Notes: generated by a model from the letters alone, not told the origin. Positions 34,301 to 42,074 are shown, counted from the stretch's first letter. The stretch is DNA of 64,000 bases from TMED27 sp964350695 (GCA_964350695.1 CAYGKM010000007.1:1-64000); one strand, 5' to 3'. Numbers and translations: made by a program.

Positions 34301-35512
34301 GCTGGTGATATCATCTTGGATACAACAAATCTTGAGGCGCTAAGCGGCGGGCTTGTAAGTCTTTCTGCGGGCGGCGATATTAATATCGCGCAAACCAGCG
34401 CGTTAAATCTGGGCAGCGTCAGCGGGAGCAGCGTAAACCTGCGCACAACAGGCGCTGCAAGCGATATCACAGTGAATGGTATTGTAACCGCAACCGATAT
34501 AGGAAACGCACTTGTTCTGGCATCAGGCAATGATTTTATCAATACGGTAGGTGCAGGTGCTTTGAGCGCAGCAAACGGACGCTGGCTTGTCTATTCAACT
34601 GATCCCGCGGATAATACCCGTAATGCGCTGCTTCCCGATGCATCGGATTATAACAAAACATTTGCGGGCAACGCACCGGCAACAATAGGCGCGGGTAATC
34701 GCTTTATATTCTCACGCGTCACCGCACCGACCATTACATATGATGTTGATGACGATAATGTTGAATATGGAGACGCCTATGCGGGCGGCTCGTTGACGTA
34801 TAACACTGGCCTTGTTGCCAGTGATACAATTGCAAATATTGGTCAAAGCGGTGCGGCCACCTTCAGCGGTTATACTGTCGGAGATAATGCCGGCACCTAT
34901 GTGAACGGGTTAAGTGGCGCAGTGGGAACGCTCAGCAACGCTCTGGGGTATCAATATTCGTTTAATACGGGTGATTTAACGGTCGATAAAGCCACGCTTA
35001 ATGCAAGCTTGCTGCCTTCGGTGCTCACGCGTACAGAAGGCGAGCCCAATCCGGTTTTCAATATCAGCTATAGCGGGTTTAAGCTGGGTGAGACAGTTGC
35101 TGTCATTGATACGCCCGCCGCGGCATCAACGCTTGCAACACCGGCAAGCGGGCTTGGCACATATCCAATCACAATTTTTGGCGGGATTGATAACAACTAC
35201 AACTTTAGCTACACGCCCGGAACCCTGCAAATTCTCGAAGCAATAGCCGACCCTTCTATAATTCCATCAACCGTGGAACAAAATTTTGCGGGTAATGTCG
35301 CGCAGCAAAATGAGAGTTTCAACTTGTTTAACCCTACCACCCCGACGTCTAATATTTTCTCAGGGGATATGGACATAGAAATAGAGCAGGATGTTCCGGA
35401 TCAAACAGGCGCGGCGAAACAGAGAGTTTCGTCTAAGCGAAAAATCAAACTCAGAATTAAAGAGGCGCTCGCCAATTTCTATGATTTAAAAATCAAAGAT
35501 GGCACCCTTTAG
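31355..35512 (+). CDS. Two-partner secreted adhesin/exoprotein (TpsA, filamentous haemagglutinin-like)
   Basis: 1385 aa, starting at a GTG. Signal peptide ends AVFA at about 26. A TPS/haemagglutination-activity domain follows, with RSFDIDVDEHTQFHQPS, NRVNSADPSQILG and NPNGVFFGQ (108-115), which the TpsB partner recognises. Beta-helix repeats run to about 450. Residues about 470-870 look like two concanavalin/LamG-type lectin folds. A further beta-helix stretch is followed by two MBG-like domains (VEYGDAYAGGSLTYNTGL; TEGEPNPVFNISYSGFKLGE). A basic C-terminal tail (KQRVSSKRKIKLRIK) closes it. Likely surface adhesion; a contact toxin is not supported because no nuclease-type C-terminus is seen. 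Confidence 0.85.
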   Translation: MKYRLLTTSALTFFTVFASAIPAVFANPEGGVVVGGEATISEAGKKLDVHQHTDRTVIDWRSFDIDVDEHTQFHQPSSSATALNRVNSADPSQILGKLSANGNIILVNPNGVFFGQDSRVDVNGIVATSANIDTQDFMQGGNDFNKTGNPKAAIINKGLITAKEAGLVGLVAPNVLNNGVIQAKTGRVQLSSGDAVTLDFYGDGLLKVRVEDENLKSQIVGNTGILSAQGGTIAMTAAAARDTVNALIVSDGTLDARSVSNQGGRILIGASGANKTDKSGASYVSVRGTLDASGRDSGEKGGKIEILGDHIELTETAFIDVSGHSAAASPARDNAGSASLTDTKQVRSEEAFLAQDSRAGGSIKIGGDYLGQGDTQTATTVSVAKGALIVNDAVENGDGGRTIIWSDDTTEFSGLVVARGGAEGGDGGFLETSGKKNLKAQGYADLTARADGYDKGTYLLDPANITIYGNVDENFQSTDGSVDLTNSQVLNADFSDSAQRLNHYDINTPNGSFANGATVASGSVTRNANAHFRLDVTIPGSPAGTIYEQGGTGQGVWVGFLADGTLVFHAGTGSSFINTTSAHLEIAPGSAPTGAGTLSWEIDVAGNTIIAFWNNVEIGRNTATSNFTQWAGTDNGRVGAISNSVVSGANTANFNGTITGSLKYFNKANASSSEIADQSGSGNKLTIDTFEANVASNAFGTVDGVIVNNNQRYIVANTTDINDGARGAMGRTITFKTDADVTSEQIIYKEGGGTNSYLAYIESGILNVVFYNNTGAQLTSRQFAVDPNKSYTMTSVFDATTNDFTVQVNGEVMSGTALGVGADFLSHTGAINFGASDSSLRDEMNNVFTPVNTVSTFGQAIFYDRYLNETDRALIDQYQSTKFGIALTGPGTGGTEVAQATASDGFGVFTTDYLERLSATADIALVANNAITFDLKGDTLNLTADRSISMTATNGSITDLSAGTIRATRTAAGGNITLSAGGAGDIILDTTNLEALSGGLVSLSAGGDINIAQTSALNLGSVSGSSVNLRTTGAASDITVNGIVTATDIGNALVLASGNDFINTVGAGALSAANGRWLVYSTDPADNTRNALLPDASDYNKTFAGNAPATIGAGNRFIFSRVTAPTITYDVDDDNVEYGDAYAGGSLTYNTGLVASDTIANIGQSGAATFSGYTVGDNAGTYVNGLSGAVGTLSNALGYQYSFNTGDLTVDKATLNASLLPSVLTRTEGEPNPVFNISYSGFKLGETVAVIDTPAAASTLATPASGLGTYPITIFGGIDNNYNFSYTPGTLQILEAIADPSIIPSTVEQNFAGNVAQQNESFNLFNPTTPTSNIFSGDMDIEIEQDVPDQTGAAKQRVSSKRKIKLRIKEALANFYDLKIKDGTL

Positions 35513-35745
35513 TTAATTTAGACGTTTAAAAACCAGATAATATTTAGCGACAGACCTTAAGCACAGTCATTTTTTCTTATTTTCAAACATTTATATATGA
35601 TTTTGCTGTTAAAACGCGTTTTTTGAGATCGGGTTTATTACTGCCGGAGTATTGTGCGGTTGGCTCAATATCTTTGCTAATCCGGTTTAATTTATTCGTC
35701 TAAAGGCTGCGTTTTAAAAAAACAGGTTATCATAAAAAGAAATGC

Positions 35746-35775
35746 TTGATTTGATAGGATATTATCCTTTATAAA
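35746..35775 (+). promoter_or_regulatory. Promoter of tRNA-Glu
   Basis: TTGATT (35746-35751), 18-base spacer, TATAAA (35770-35775), about 29 bases before the tRNA. The rest of the 290-base gap after the adhesin gene holds no recognisable element. Confidence 0.5.
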
Positions 35776-35803
35776 GCGTCAGTCTTTAAGGCATTTCTCT
35801 TGC

Positions 35804-35879
35804 GTCCCGTTCGTCTAGAGGCCTAGGACACCGCCCTTTCACGGCGGCAACACGGGTTCGAATCCCGTACGGGACGCCA
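35804..35879 (+). tRNA. tRNA-Glu (anticodon UUC), island integration site
   Basis: 76 nt with encoded CCA. Acceptor GTCCCGT/ACGGGAC, anticodon stem CCGCC/GGCGG around CTTTCAC, T arm ACGGG-TTCGAAT-CCCGT. Its 3' end is repeated imperfectly at 49200-49222, and an integrase gene follows, so it is the attachment site of the island and remains complete after insertion. Confidence 0.96.
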
Positions 35880-35883
35880 ATTA
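35859..35883 (+). repeat. attL, 3' end of tRNA-Glu
   Basis: CGAATCCCGTACGG followed by GA and CGCCAATTA. The same two blocks, without the GA, recur at 49200-49222. Confidence 0.8.
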
Positions 35884-35990
35884 CTCACATTTTATAATCC
35901 GATACAATCCAAAAAACATAGACTCAGTAAGGGTTTTGGGGTATATTCAACTTCAAGCAACCCGATATAGTCCTATGTTATCCAAGAAAT

Positions 35991-36014
35991 ATGGGGGCCT
36001 TAAAGGGGGCTTTT
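35991..36014 (+). repeat. Left double-GGGGGC element (integrase arm-site candidate)
   Basis: ATGGGGGCCTTA then AAGGGGGCTTTT. It matches the element at 49123-49146 in 21 of 24 positions, in the same orientation. A reversed copy of the core (GGCCCCCAAA) lies at the integrase start near 36036. Position just upstream of the integrase suggests arm-type binding sites or operator. Confidence 0.6.
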
Positions 36015-36044
36015 AAAAAGAGCCGAATTGAGGAGGCCCCCAAA

Positions 36045-37274
36045 ATGAACTTAAGCGCCAAAGCAATTGAAGCCGCAAAGCCCAAAGACAAAGCCTATAA
36101 GCTGTTTGATGGTGGGGGCCTTTATCTGGAAGTGAAGCCCCCAAATAGCAAGCTATGGCGCTTGAAATATCGTTATCTGGGCAAAGAGAAGAAGCTCTGC
36201 ATTGGCGAATACCCTACGATCAGCTTGGCGGATGCCAGAGAACATAGGGACGAAGCCAAAAAGCTCTTGGCCAATGGACATGATCCTTCCGCCGTTAAGC
36301 AGGAAATAAAGCAAGAAAAGGTCAAAGAGCAGGCCAATACCTTTGAGGCCATAGCGCGGGAATGGCACGAACATAAAAGCCATGAATGGTCAGAGGTGAA
36401 CACCAAAACGGTTATAGACCGCCTAGAACGTGATGTATTTCCAGAGATTGGCAAATATTCAATTAAGATCATCACACATAAGATGCTTTTAGATTTGGCG
36501 CAATCAGTCAAAGAGCGCGGGGCGCATGAGCTAGCCAAGCGGATTATCCAAATGAGTGTCCATATTTACCGCTATGCAATTGTCACAGGCCGTGCCGAAA
36601 ACAACATTGCAGAAGATTTAAAAGGTATGGTCAAAGCTAAGCCAAAAAGCCATTTTGCCGCGATTGAGGCCAAAGACTTACCGGAGTTTATTTCTGACCT
36701 TCGCAATCACAAGGCCAAGCTGAACCGTCAAACCTATCTGGCTGTAAACTTTATGATGCTCACCTTTGTAAGAACAGGTGAGATGATTGGAGCAAAGTGG
36801 AGTGAATTTGATTTAGAGCAAAAACAATGGCTTGTTCCTGCCGAACGCATGAAGATGGACAAAGAGCATATTGTACCGCTTTCAAACCAATCAATTGAGA
36901 TTTTGCAAGAGTTACGCGAATTACACAATCACCCTGTTTACGTTTTTCCAAGCCGTGGAGACAGAAACAAAACCATGAGCAACAATACGATCCTTATGGC
37001 TTTGGGGCGCATGGGATATAGAGGGAAGATGACAGGGCATGGGTTTAGGGCGCTCGCCATGAGTACAATCATGGAAAAGCTTCATTACCGTCATGAAGTG
37101 CCGGACGCACAACTTGCCCATGCTAAGCGTGGTGATGTGGCCAGAGCCTATGATCGCGCTAAATTCTTGCCCGAACGTATCAAGATGATGCAAGAATGGG
37201 CGGACTATCTGGATAATATTGCGCGAGGCGGTAAAGTCCTTACTGGCGACTTTGGCAAGAAAAAGAGAGCATAA
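36045..37274 (+). CDS. P4-type tyrosine integrase of the island
   Basis: 409 aa from the ATG at 36045, which follows GAGGAG at a good distance. An N-terminal DUF4102-type arm-binding domain (AYKLFDGGGLYLEVKPPNSKLWRL region) precedes a SAM-like core-binding domain. The catalytic domain carries Arg in FVRTGEMIGAKWSEF, HGFRAL (H-x-x-R), a further His in QLAHAKRG and the nucleophile Tyr in RAYDRA. P4-family integrases recombine into tRNA 3' ends, matching its place 166 bases from tRNA-Glu. Confidence 0.93.
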   Translation: MNLSAKAIEAAKPKDKAYKLFDGGGLYLEVKPPNSKLWRLKYRYLGKEKKLCIGEYPTISLADAREHRDEAKKLLANGHDPSAVKQEIKQEKVKEQANTFEAIAREWHEHKSHEWSEVNTKTVIDRLERDVFPEIGKYSIKIITHKMLLDLAQSVKERGAHELAKRIIQMSVHIYRYAIVTGRAENNIAEDLKGMVKAKPKSHFAAIEAKDLPEFISDLRNHKAKLNRQTYLAVNFMMLTFVRTGEMIGAKWSEFDLEQKQWLVPAERMKMDKEHIVPLSNQSIEILQELRELHNHPVYVFPSRGDRNKTMSNNTILMALGRMGYRGKMTGHGFRALAMSTIMEKLHYRHEVPDAQLAHAKRGDVARAYDRAKFLPERIKMMQEWADYLDNIARGGKVLTGDFGKKKRA

Positions 37275-37730
37275 ATGTCTAGTGCAATAAAAATGTCTTA
37301 TGAAATAAAAATGCAAGCGGATGATTTTTTTAATGCCTATCGTGTGTTGAGGGAAAGTGACGAAGTCATGATGGGCAAGTTAGAAAAGCTATCTGGAAAA
37401 CCATTAGTGAGCGAAACAGCTTTTGGGGCGTTGCCTGTATCAACCCCAAGTGTTGTATGCCTAGCATTTGCGTTAGAGCTTTACATTAAAGAGTTGTATG
37501 TTGTTCTAAAGGCCCGAGACAGCAACGAGGAAGACGTTAAGTTGCATAACTCTATGCCAAGTGCGTTGCGTTTGGATAATTCGGAAGAGCATGTTCTTAG
37601 CCACTACATGTTTGCTGAATTTCAAGATGGCGCGATTGGAGGCTACTATTACAATCGACCTCAAGAACAGTTCGGATATAATGGTAAAGGAAACCAAGCT
37701 CGACCTGACTGGGAGAGCGATTGCTCGTGA
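37275..37730 (+). pseudogene. 5' part of a HEPN-like gene (probably disrupted)
   Basis: 151 codons. Residues about 1-85 look like the start of a HEPN-type protein: MQADDFFNAYRVLRESDEV and VVCLAFALELYIKELYVVLKA, the helix that in such proteins precedes a GHxLxxLF motif. After about residue 85 the sequence loses resemblance, and it stops early. The missing half (HNILELFRQLPPES, FEKWRYSYE) appears 2.3 kb downstream in the same orientation. It begins directly after the integrase stop. An intact unknown small protein is the alternative. Confidence 0.45.
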
Positions 37731-37750
37731 CTAAAGAGGGGAGTATTTAG

Positions 37751-37912
37751 ATGCCAAAATGGACAATAATTGCACTGAGCCTTGCGAGCCTGTTTGTATT
37801 CACCAAATTAGTGATCCCAACCAAGTTAGACATCTGCAATCCAGCGCCTTACCAGATACGAACGCTTGCAGTGTCAGGCAGCGCTCAAGACTACGATTTT
37901 CTTGGGGACTAA
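37751..37912 (+). CDS. Small membrane protein ORF, possibly frameshifted
   Basis: 53 aa (MPKWTIIALSLASLFVFTKL at the start) with one hydrophobic helix. The frame closes at TAA 37910-37912, but shifting one base just before the stop (after the GGGG run at 37904) keeps an open frame to TAG at 37982, giving KFAPLGAAGGFITSSS. A longer small protein broken by one base is therefore possible. Function unknown. Confidence 0.3.
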   Translation: MPKWTIIALSLASLFVFTKLVIPTKLDICNPAPYQIRTLAVSGSAQDYDFLGD

Positions 37913-38023
37913 GTTTGCCCCGCTTGGTGCTGCTGGAGGGTTTATCACTAGCTCTTCTCGCTCACGCGCGAGAAATAAATAGTTCATTTGACCGAGCTTA
38001 AATACATCAACGTGTAAGTTCAC

Positions 38024-38293
38024 CTAGTCAGGGAATTCTGCACTTAGGAGAGCCATTTTCCTCTTGATGTCATTTAACAACTCTTTTTGGCATTTAGACC
38101 AGATAACAGACTTTTGAGCTTCAATTCCATCAGCGAGATGAATTGCAACACCGTATTCATTGGCTTCAAAATACTCGCGAAGAAAACTTATATTCTCCTC
38201 GTCCAAAGTCCCGTGAAGTAATGTGCATAGCTTAATACCGTCACGCATAATCTCATCTTGAATTTCATGTACACGATTAACGCATTTGGTCAT
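38024..38293 (-). CDS. Putative immunity protein of the EndoU toxin
   Basis: 89 aa, soluble, helical and acidic-basic mixed (IQDEIMRDGIKLCTLLHG; FLREYFEANEYGVAIHLADG). No family recognised. Its start overlaps the toxin's stop by 4 bases, so the two are translationally coupled, the usual order toxin then immunity. The assignment is from position and size alone. Confidence 0.5.
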   Translation of the reverse strand: MTKCVNRVHEIQDEIMRDGIKLCTLLHGTLDEENISFLREYFEANEYGVAIHLADGIEAQKSVIWSKCQKELLNDIKRKMALLSAEFPD

Positions 38294-39231
38294 TTTGGAT
38301 TCCTAGGAAGGTTGCGAGGGAAGGATGTTACAAGGTCAGCGCCGTCATCAACGACGACTTGATCAACGCCATTTACGTTATGGGTAGACCTAAATCGCCC
38401 GTCAGCTTGTATAACTCTTCCGCCACTGGGTTTGGGCATTGTGGCGATGTCAGAAGCATTGTTCATTACATCATCAGGCGTCCAGTTCTGAGGAAATTCG
38501 GATTTGCCTGCTTTTCCGGTGCCAGCCAGATGACCTCCTCCAGTACTATCGCCATTAAGAATGTGGTTTGTCTTCTTTGAAGACGCCAAATTTAATCCAC
38601 ATTGCCCAGCTTGTGTACAGGCGGCGTTTGGAGGGCGTGTGCTCACCTCAAATCGATTTCGATCTATGCGTTGTTGCTCTTGCCACCGTGCGTTTGCGGC
38701 CTGTCGTTCCTGAAAAGCCCTATTAGATGCAGCTTGCTCATCCGTTCTGCGAATTGCAGCACCTAATTCAAGCCGCTGTTGTTGAGGTAGGCTTTGTGTA
38801 TTTGCGGAGCGCAGCTGAGTTGTATCGGCTACAGTCGCTGCATTTGATCTTTGGTTGATGGCGGCCGTCTGTTGTGCCCGTGTAGCTTCTTGTTGAGCGC
38901 GTTGTTCACTAGCTTGGCGAGCAGCGCGTCGTTGCTGAGCTTGCCTTTCTTGCGAAAGGCGTTGCACTGCGTCGTGGTTCTGGCGCTTTTGAGTATCTAG
39001 AATTTGGGCAGAGCGCCGTGCATTTTCTCTAGCTGCGTCTTGAGAAGCGCGAGCGGCTTGGTTGTAATTTACTACATCCGCACGACGCGCTTTCTCACTG
39101 AAGGTTTCAGTTAGGTTACATGCCATCCGACCAGGTGCGCTTGAGCTGCCGCAATTGGCATAGGCCGATGGCGTCAAAATACTCATAGTGAGTAGAAAGA
39201 ATAAGCTAACAGCGATAACCCGATAAATCAT
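38290..39231 (-). CDS. Secreted EndoU-type nuclease toxin
   Basis: 313 aa. A Sec signal peptide (VIAVSLFFLLTMSILTPSAYA) is followed by a long Gln/Arg/Ala-rich coiled-coil middle (about 45-195). The C-terminal ~95 residues match bacterial EndoU RNase toxins: H223-IL, GGGH234-LAG, GKSEFPQNW, then DIATMP and a final VVVDDGADLVTSFP strand. H223 and H234 correspond to the catalytic histidines and the Thr/Ser in VTSFP to the third residue. EndoU domains cut RNA, usually tRNA, in contact-dependent or polymorphic toxins. Being exported by Sec with no CdiA or Rhs body is unusual; it may act in the periplasm-to-outside route or be vesicle-delivered (inference). Confidence 0.75.
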   Translation of the reverse strand: MIYRVIAVSLFFLLTMSILTPSAYANCGSSSAPGRMACNLTETFSEKARRADVVNYNQAARASQDAARENARRSAQILDTQKRQNHDAVQRLSQERQAQQRRAARQASEQRAQQEATRAQQTAAINQRSNAATVADTTQLRSANTQSLPQQQRLELGAAIRRTDEQAASNRAFQERQAANARWQEQQRIDRNRFEVSTRPPNAACTQAGQCGLNLASSKKTNHILNGDSTGGGHLAGTGKAGKSEFPQNWTPDDVMNNASDIATMPKPSGGRVIQADGRFRSTHNVNGVDQVVVDDGADLVTSFPRNLPRNPK

Positions 39232-39383
39232 TATGCATTGTCTTTTTATAAATCTTGTCAGTTCTTAATGAAATTAGCAGTATCCATACCGAATGAGAAG
39301 TCTTTTCGTTTTCAGGACAGTCTCCAGACTTATTTATGAAAACCCCGCGCTCAGAGTCTGAATCAAAACGTTCATCAATAAAA

Positions 39384-39570
39384 TCAGGCTCTTGCGAGTC
39401 GTCGCGTTGCGATACGGATATGGGCGATGAAGAGCCAGGCGATGGCGCTTTCGAGGTGGGTTTCCCAGTCCTTGGCGAGGCGGCGTGAACGACCGAGCCA
39501 TCCGAAGGTACGCTCGACGACCCAGCGTCTCGGCAGGACTTCGAAGCCCTTGTCCGTTCCTACAAGGTGG
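39384..39570 (-). pseudogene. IS5-family transposase, 3' fragment
   Basis: About 60 codons. DKGFEVLPRRWVVERTFGW followed by LGRSRRLAKDWE is the conserved C-terminal region of IS5-type DDE transposases, holding the last catalytic Glu. It ends IATRRLARA with a stop. The rest of the transposase and the upstream inverted repeat are missing. In frame it is fused to a relaxase remnant, so the open frame 39384-39758 is a chimera of two broken genes. Confidence 0.7.
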
Positions 39571-39765
39571 CCGACCGCCGCGCTGGCACGAAGACCCGCG
39601 CGCTTGGCCTGCTGGTATTGTTCAAGCGTGTAGTTGAGCGGATTTCGCTCCTGCGCGTTGATCAGGCCGCGCGGAACATCCCATCCATGCTCAATAAAAA
39701 GTTCGCGGCTGACATCCCGCATCTTGAGCCGATTGAAAGGCATGGGTATGGCGCGCATCTGGTGT
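39571..39765 (-). pseudogene. Relaxase (MobA-type) fragment
   Basis: About 65 codons reading HQMRAIPMPFNRLKMRD, RELFIEHGWDVPRGL, ERNPLNYTLEQYQQAKR. This resembles the segment after the HxH motif of plasmid MobA/VirD2-like relaxases, where a mobilised DNA strand is nicked. No HxH metal motif or N-terminal tyrosine is present. It is joined without a gap to the IS5 fragment. Identification is by recall of the family and should be checked. Confidence 0.5.
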
Positions 39766-40000
39766 TCATTTTCACGTCCGCTTCGTACCGCTCACGACCA
39801 GGCTTTTTAGGCAAGTGGCCAAGATCATCATAATATCTATCTCCACCAATTCTCTTGCCAACGGTTTCAACTTTTTTGGGAGTGGTTAGACCAGCGGCGC
39901 GCGCTTCTGCTTTCCTCATATAATTTCCAGGCAGCCTACCTGTTCTTCGAAGACTAGACACAATAGGTTCTGCCGCCTCGGAAAAGCACCACGTGTTCAC
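39766..40000 (-). pseudogene. Barnase-type RNase fragment
   Basis: Frame from 40000 reads LPGNYMRKAEARAAGL, GKRIGGDRYYDDLGHLP and GRERYEADV, closely following the barnase fold (LPDNYITKSEAQALGW; IGGDxxxNREGxLP; GRTWREADI). The catalytic Glu (of READ/YEADV) is present, but the sequence is cut there, so the downstream Arg and His needed for RNA cleavage are lost. It is out of frame with the relaxase piece that follows. Probably the remnant of an RNase toxin. Confidence 0.6.
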
Positions 40001-40309
40001 AATATCCTAGAACTTTTCAGGCAACTGCCACCAGAATCTCAGCAAAAAATTAGAAACTATCCTGCCATACAGGAACTTGTTGCGTTTTATGCCATGGACA
40101 AATTTCCGTTATATATCCCTCAAGATAAAGGTAAACAGCCGATTACTGACGTATTGGAACAACAAATCCATAAAATAAGCGATGCTTTTGAAAAGTGGCG
40201 CTACTCTTACGAGTATGGGGCACTGACTTATGAGGAAAGCACTGCTTTGGCTTTAATTAAAGCTGTTAAATCGGCCGCCAATAACGCAAGAAAACGATCA
40301 GCCGCATAA
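39992..40309 (+). pseudogene. 3' part of a HEPN-like gene
   Basis: The open frame runs from upstream of the ATG at 40094. Read from 39995 it gives VHNILELFRQLPPESQ, then DAFEKWRYSYEYGALTYEE, the second half of HEPN-type proteins (HxLxxLFxxLP and FxxWRYxYE). The N-terminal half fits the truncated gene at 37275. If translated from 40094 only a 71-aa stub would result. The strand and order match a single gene split by the 37.6-40.0 kb insertion. Confidence 0.45.
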
Positions 40310-40390
40310 ATTTCTGCTTTTCTGGATAATATTTCATAGAATTGGACTGTAATAGTTGGCAAATTTCGTGAAAAAGCCTAATACTGGCTT

Positions 40391-41722
40391 ATGGCTGAAT
40401 CACATAAAAAAGACCCTGCAATTGCTGATTTGTTGAGTGGCGGCCTCTTTAATACGGCACATATAGACGAGCAAATCAAAAAAGATCAGGAAACTCGTCA
40501 AAAATTTATTGATGCACTAAAGCTTGCTCATGAACAGGGCGAAGACATTTCAGAATATGTATGGCCTTATGAATGGGCGTTTCGCAAACGCCCTAAACCT
40601 CACCATGCCAGTAATATTATTTCGCTAGCCGATGCGCTTGATGTGTGTGGGCAGCATTTTTATGGCACTGCATGGGATTCCCAAGACTGGTATGCCCGAA
40701 ATTTAGAAGAAATAGAGCGATGGAAGCCAGAAGATAATCTTTATAGGGCTTATAATTTTTCCGATAAAAACAAAGCTGCGGATTTTACCAATAGGCCAGA
40801 GGAAGAAAAAGAGGCGTTTATTCGTAAACAAAATATTTATAGCCAATTAAGTAGTTGGCTTAATCAATCCACAATTGAGGCTTTTACATTGGATGATCAG
40901 GGCAATAAAAGCGATATTCCAAGCAATATGTGGCTGTCTAGCCATGCGCTGGATATTTTAGATGAAGGTATAATCCACGAAAGAGGAGAGGACGGACACA
41001 AAACAATCTCTGGAAAATCAGATTTTGTTTATCTTAATAAGGAGCAATTGCAAAAATCTCTGGGTGTATTAGAGCCAAAGAAAGAAATAAAAGAACGCAA
41101 GCCCCTGAAACCGGATGGCATTACATGTCCCGAAGGCGTGTGGATACGTGAGGCCACGTTATTGCTAAACGAAAAGCTTTTTGGTGAAGAGGCGGGCCAA
41201 CAAAAAGTTGGCGAGGGAATACGCCGTTTGATAGAAGTTTTAGTAACAAACCCCGATATTGAAGTTTTCACTATTAGTAGTTATGGCGGCAAAAAAGAAC
41301 CAATAGATCGAGATTATTTAAAAGGCCGTCAGCCTACAAAAGACTTCATACGCGGCTTCATTCCTTACAGCGATGGTTTTCATACCAGCAAGGAAGATGG
41401 ACGTTTTCTTTTTGTGAATAAGGAACATTTTGAAAACTATCTGGCAGATAAGCCCGTTCAAGAAATTCCTTCAATAGAAGAAGGGCAAGCGCCGGATTCT
41501 TATATACCCGCCTACCTTGAGCTTATGCTTAAAGCCGTAAAAGCTCTAAATCTTACACCTGATAAACGAGCCAATATGGATGAGATTATAAGTTGGTTAA
41601 ACGAAAATTGGCCCCCTAGTCTGGAAGGAAAATCAGACATTCTCATCAAATATATGGCCACGTTAATTAGGAGGCCGGAAGATAAAAAGGGTGGAAACAC
41701 GTCTTGGAATAAGAAAAAATAG
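40391..41722 (+). CDS. Unknown 443-aa island protein
   Basis: Hydrophilic, soluble, no signal peptide or membrane helix. The N-terminal half contains a run of aromatic-rich motifs (EYVWPYEWAFRKRP, HFYGTAWDSQDWYARNLEEI). The central part has a second similar block around CPEGVWIREATLLLNEKLFGEE. The C-terminal 60 residues form a helical domain (ANMDEIISWLNENWPPSL, then KYMATLIRRPEDKKGG) that resembles tails of other uncharacterised alphaproteobacterial accessory proteins. No catalytic motif recognised. Its own intergenic gaps (about 80 and 150 bases) suggest independent transcription. Confidence 0.7.
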   Translation: MAESHKKDPAIADLLSGGLFNTAHIDEQIKKDQETRQKFIDALKLAHEQGEDISEYVWPYEWAFRKRPKPHHASNIISLADALDVCGQHFYGTAWDSQDWYARNLEEIERWKPEDNLYRAYNFSDKNKAADFTNRPEEEKEAFIRKQNIYSQLSSWLNQSTIEAFTLDDQGNKSDIPSNMWLSSHALDILDEGIIHERGEDGHKTISGKSDFVYLNKEQLQKSLGVLEPKKEIKERKPLKPDGITCPEGVWIREATLLLNEKLFGEEAGQQKVGEGIRRLIEVLVTNPDIEVFTISSYGGKKEPIDRDYLKGRQPTKDFIRGFIPYSDGFHTSKEDGRFLFVNKEHFENYLADKPVQEIPSIEEGQAPDSYIPAYLELMLKAVKALNLTPDKRANMDEIISWLNENWPPSLEGKSDILIKYMATLIRRPEDKKGGNTSWNKKK

Positions 41723-41735
41723 CCCAAAGGGACTA

Positions 41736-41784
41736 ACCCATTAACAGATTGAAAAATAATGTAAATTTTAATGGGTCAGACCCC
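41736..41784 (+). repeat. Inverted repeat with GGGTCAGACCC motif
   Basis: ACCCATTAA (41736-41744) and TTAATGGGT (41768-41776) are perfect inverted copies around 23 bases. GGGTCAGACCC, itself nearly palindromic, overlaps the right arm at 41773-41783. GGGGTCAGACCCC-type strings are common near small transposon-related repeats in proteobacteria. No T run follows, so a terminator is less likely. Confidence 0.45.
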
Positions 41785-41879
41785 TGATTCCCTAATTGAT
41801 AAAACCCTTTCAACGTTCCGAAGCCCATATCAAACATGGTTGGATTGTCTTGTGTTTAACAAAACGAAGGTAATTCAAA

Positions 41880-42074
41880 ATGAACAATCAAATACTTCCC
41901 GAAACCGGCTTTGTCAGACTGCCGGAAGTTTTAAAAGTCTTCCCCGTTTCAAAGTCCACATGGTGGGCAGGCATAAAAGACGGACGCTTTCCGCAACCTG
42001 TCAAGCTCGGCCCCAAAATCTCTGCATGGCGGGTTGAAGATATTCGTGGATTGATAGACGCCCTCAATGGCTAG
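41880..42074 (+). CDS. AlpA-family regulator
   Basis: 64 aa with the AlpA/excisionase-type winged HTH: FVRLPEVLKVFPVSKSTWW, AGIKDGRFPQPVKLGPKISAW and WRVEDIRGLIDAL. In phages and islands AlpA activates integrase or acts as excision factor. It overlaps the next gene by 8 bases and leads the second recombinase module. Confidence 0.85.
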   Translation: MNNQILPETGFVRLPEVLKVFPVSKSTWWAGIKDGRFPQPVKLGPKISAWRVEDIRGLIDALNG

